This document shows, piece by piece, positions 5,107 through 6,309 of a stretch of 6,309 nucleotides of DNA. Source of the DNA: JACPYG01 sp038063015 (GTDB lineage: Bacteria > Patescibacteriota > Minisyncoccia > Minisyncoccales > Staskawiczbacteraceae); NCBI GenBank assembly GCA_038063015.1, contig JBBTVX010000007.1:1-6309 (forward strand), written 5' to 3'. A model generated the notes under the pieces. That model saw nothing but the letters and a program-made list of their open reading frames with translations. It was not told the origin of the DNA and ran no database searches. Numbering within the stretch: position 1 is the stretch's first letter; every line of letters starts with the position of its first letter. A program made the position numbers and the translations under genes.

Positions 5107-5805
5107 ATGGATATGAAAATAATTTACGACGACGATAATTTATTAGTAGTTGATAAGCCGGCTGGAGTGATAGTTTTTCCCGAGGGCGACATAAGCGGAG
5201 AGAAAACCTTAATTGATTACCTGACAGAAAAATATCCTGAATTTAAAAATGCAGGAGAACCGCCGAGATATGGGATTGTTCATAGATTAGACAAAAATAC
5301 CTCGGGCATACTTTTGGTGGCGAAAAGCGCAAAATCCTTGATTTTTTTGCAAAAACAGTTTAAAAATAGAGAGGTAGATAAAAAATATATTGCATTAGTT
5401 GTCGGCAACGTCAAAGATAATAAAGGAATAATTCATACTTTGATAGACAGAGCGCCGAAAGATAAAAGAAAACAAAAAGTTTATTTAACAGGCGAACCGG
5501 GGTCCGAAGGTAAAAGAGAGGCAATAACTGAATATAAAGTTTTGGAACGCTATGGAGAATATACTTTACTTGAAGTTCAAATAAAAACAGGCAGACGACA
5601 TCAAATAAGATGCCATCTTTCTTATATCCAGCATCCAATTGCAGGAGACAAGATGTATGGATTTAAAAATTCACCTGCGCCAGAAGGTTTAGATAGGCAA
5701 TTTTTACACGCAACTTATTTAAAAATCCAATTACCCGATGGCGAAATAAAAGAATTTAAATCAGATCTGCCAAAAAATTTAAAAAAAATAATTAAAAATT
5801 TATGA
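5107..5805 (+). CDS. RluA-family pseudouridine synthase
   Basis: This enzyme family converts specific uridines in rRNA or tRNA to pseudouridine. In 232 aa the protein shows the whole catalytic domain: DDNLLVVDKPAGVIVFP at 9-25, the catalytic motif HRLDKNTSG at 59-67 with nucleophile D62, KKYIALVVG at 92-100, TGRRHQIRCHL at 161-171, HPIAGDKMYG at 176-185 and QFLHA at 198-202. There is no N-terminal S4 domain (the protein begins directly with the catalytic fold), so it resembles RluA or TruC in build more than RluC or RluD. The exact target base cannot be told. The start is ATG 5107 or the in-frame ATG 5113; neither has a close Shine-Dalgarno site, and 5113 overlaps the stop of a nine-codon reading frame discussed under findings. 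The stop overlaps the rplS start by 4 nt (ATGA at 5802-5805), so the two are probably translated in a coupled way. Confidence 0.93.
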   Translation: MDMKIIYDDDNLLVVDKPAGVIVFPEGDISGEKTLIDYLTEKYPEFKNAGEPPRYGIVHRLDKNTSGILLVAKSAKSLIFLQKQFKNREVDKKYIALVVGNVKDNKGIIHTLIDRAPKDKRKQKVYLTGEPGSEGKREAITEYKVLERYGEYTLLEVQIKTGRRHQIRCHLSYIQHPIAGDKMYGFKNSPAPEGLDRQFLHATYLKIQLPDGEIKEFKSDLPKNLKKIIKNL

Positions 5806-6248
5806 CAACAAGAATAGAACAATTTAATTTATCTCAACAAAAGACCGACTTGCCGGACATAAGGCCTGGAGACACTATTTTAGTGCACCAAAAAATTAAA
5901 GAAGGCGCTAAAGAAAGAATCCAAATTTTTGAAGGCGTGGTTATTGCCAAAAAACACGGAAAAGGAACTTCTAGTACTATCACGGTCAGAAAAGTTGTTG
6001 AAGGAATTGGAGTAGAAAGAATCTTCCCAATACATTCTCCGGCTATCAGCAAAATAGAAGTTGTAAAACACGGCAAAGTCAGAAGAGCAAAACTCTATTA
6101 TTTAAGGACGGTTAAAGGTAAAAAAACAAAAATAAAGAAAAAAGAATTTGCCGCGGCTATCGCTGAGCCAGCTGAAGAGCCGGCTACTCAAGAATTAACG
6201 CCAGAGACATCGGAAACAATAGAGCAACCGACAAAAATATTAGAATAA
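5802..6248 (+). CDS. rplS: 50S ribosomal protein L19 with acidic C-terminal tail
   Basis: L19 sits at the interface of the two ribosomal subunits. The core at residues 18-115 matches the family throughout: DIRPGDTILVHQKIKEG, ERIQIFEGVVIAKK, STITVRKVVEGIGVERIFPIHSP and KIEVVKHGKVRRAKLYYLR (to 102). The protein is 148 aa against roughly 115 in E. coli. The excess is a C-terminal tail at about 116-148, rich in Ala, Glu, Pro and Thr, unlike the basic core. The start ATG overlaps the stop of the pseudouridine synthase gene (ATGA). There is no Shine-Dalgarno site in the A/T-only stretch before it, which fits translation by reinitiation. In many bacteria rplS follows rimM and trmD; here a pseudouridine synthase occupies that position. 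A tRNA starts 6 nt after the stop. Confidence 0.97.
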   Translation: MTTRIEQFNLSQQKTDLPDIRPGDTILVHQKIKEGAKERIQIFEGVVIAKKHGKGTSSTITVRKVVEGIGVERIFPIHSPAISKIEVVKHGKVRRAKLYYLRTVKGKKTKIKKKEFAAAIAEPAEEPATQELTPETSETIEQPTKILE

Positions 6249-6254
6249 AATTAG

Positions 6255-6309
6255 GCGCGGGTGATGTAATGGTAGCCATGCAGGCTTGAGGTGCCTGTGC
6301 CGCAAGGCG
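6255..6309 (+). tRNA. tRNA-Leu(GAG), partial, cut by the window end
   Basis: The 5' acceptor strand GCGCGGG (6255-6261) is followed by T8 G9. The D stem is ATG/CAT (6264-6266, 6277-6279) with GG in its loop. The anticodon stem CAGGC/GCCTG (6281-6285, 6293-6297) is perfect; its loop TTGAGGT gives anticodon GAG (6288-6290). A long variable arm begins as GCC GCAA GGC (6299-6308), the class II feature expected of leucine tRNAs. The T arm and 3' acceptor strand lie outside the window. Only 6 nt separate it from the rplS stop, so it may be cut from the rplS transcript. Confidence 0.9.

Overview
The window reads as a gene-dense, AT-rich bacterial chromosome segment with every supported gene on the + strand. 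The best guess at the organism is a Candidate Phyla Radiation (Patescibacteria/Parcubacteria-like) genome. This rests on overall style: small genes, almost no spacers, weak or absent Shine-Dalgarno sites before many genes, heavy AAA/ATA/TTA codon use, and a housekeeping set interleaved with unrecognised proteins. There is no rRNA marker in the window, so this is inference.

Layout. (1) Bases 1-359 are the 3' end of an S1-domain protein, probably ribosomal protein S1, closed by a strong hairpin terminator. (2) Bases 410-1127 are a monocistronic unit: near-consensus promoter, GTG-started NYN/LabA-like nuclease-fold gene, terminator. (3) Bases 1126-2619 are a second monocistronic unit: a promoter that can be read in two registers 5 bp apart, an unrecognised 439-aa protein with clearly higher GC than its neighbours, and a long hairpin terminator. 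(4) Bases 2665-4500 are ftsH, the membrane AAA+ zinc protease. (5) Bases 4512-4680 hold tRNA-Ile with the unusual anticodon UAU and tRNA-Val(GAC). (6) Bases 4698-6248 hold a 130-aa unrecognised protein, an RluA-family pseudouridine synthase and rplS (ribosomal protein L19), packed tightly with an ATGA overlap between the last two. (7) A tRNA-Leu(GAG) starts 6 nt after rplS and runs off the window end.

How it fits together. Most of the window serves translation and its quality control: S1, L19, a pseudouridine synthase, three tRNAs and FtsH. Two self-contained transcription units (NYN protein and the 439-aa unknown) sit between the S1 gene and ftsH, each bracketed by terminator-promoter junctions. 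No mobile element, CRISPR array, phage gene or toxin-antitoxin pair was seen. The items most worth a second look are the GC-shifted 439-aa gene with its dual-register promoter, the tRNA-Ile(UAU), and a possible nine-codon stop-start relay ahead of the pseudouridine synthase.
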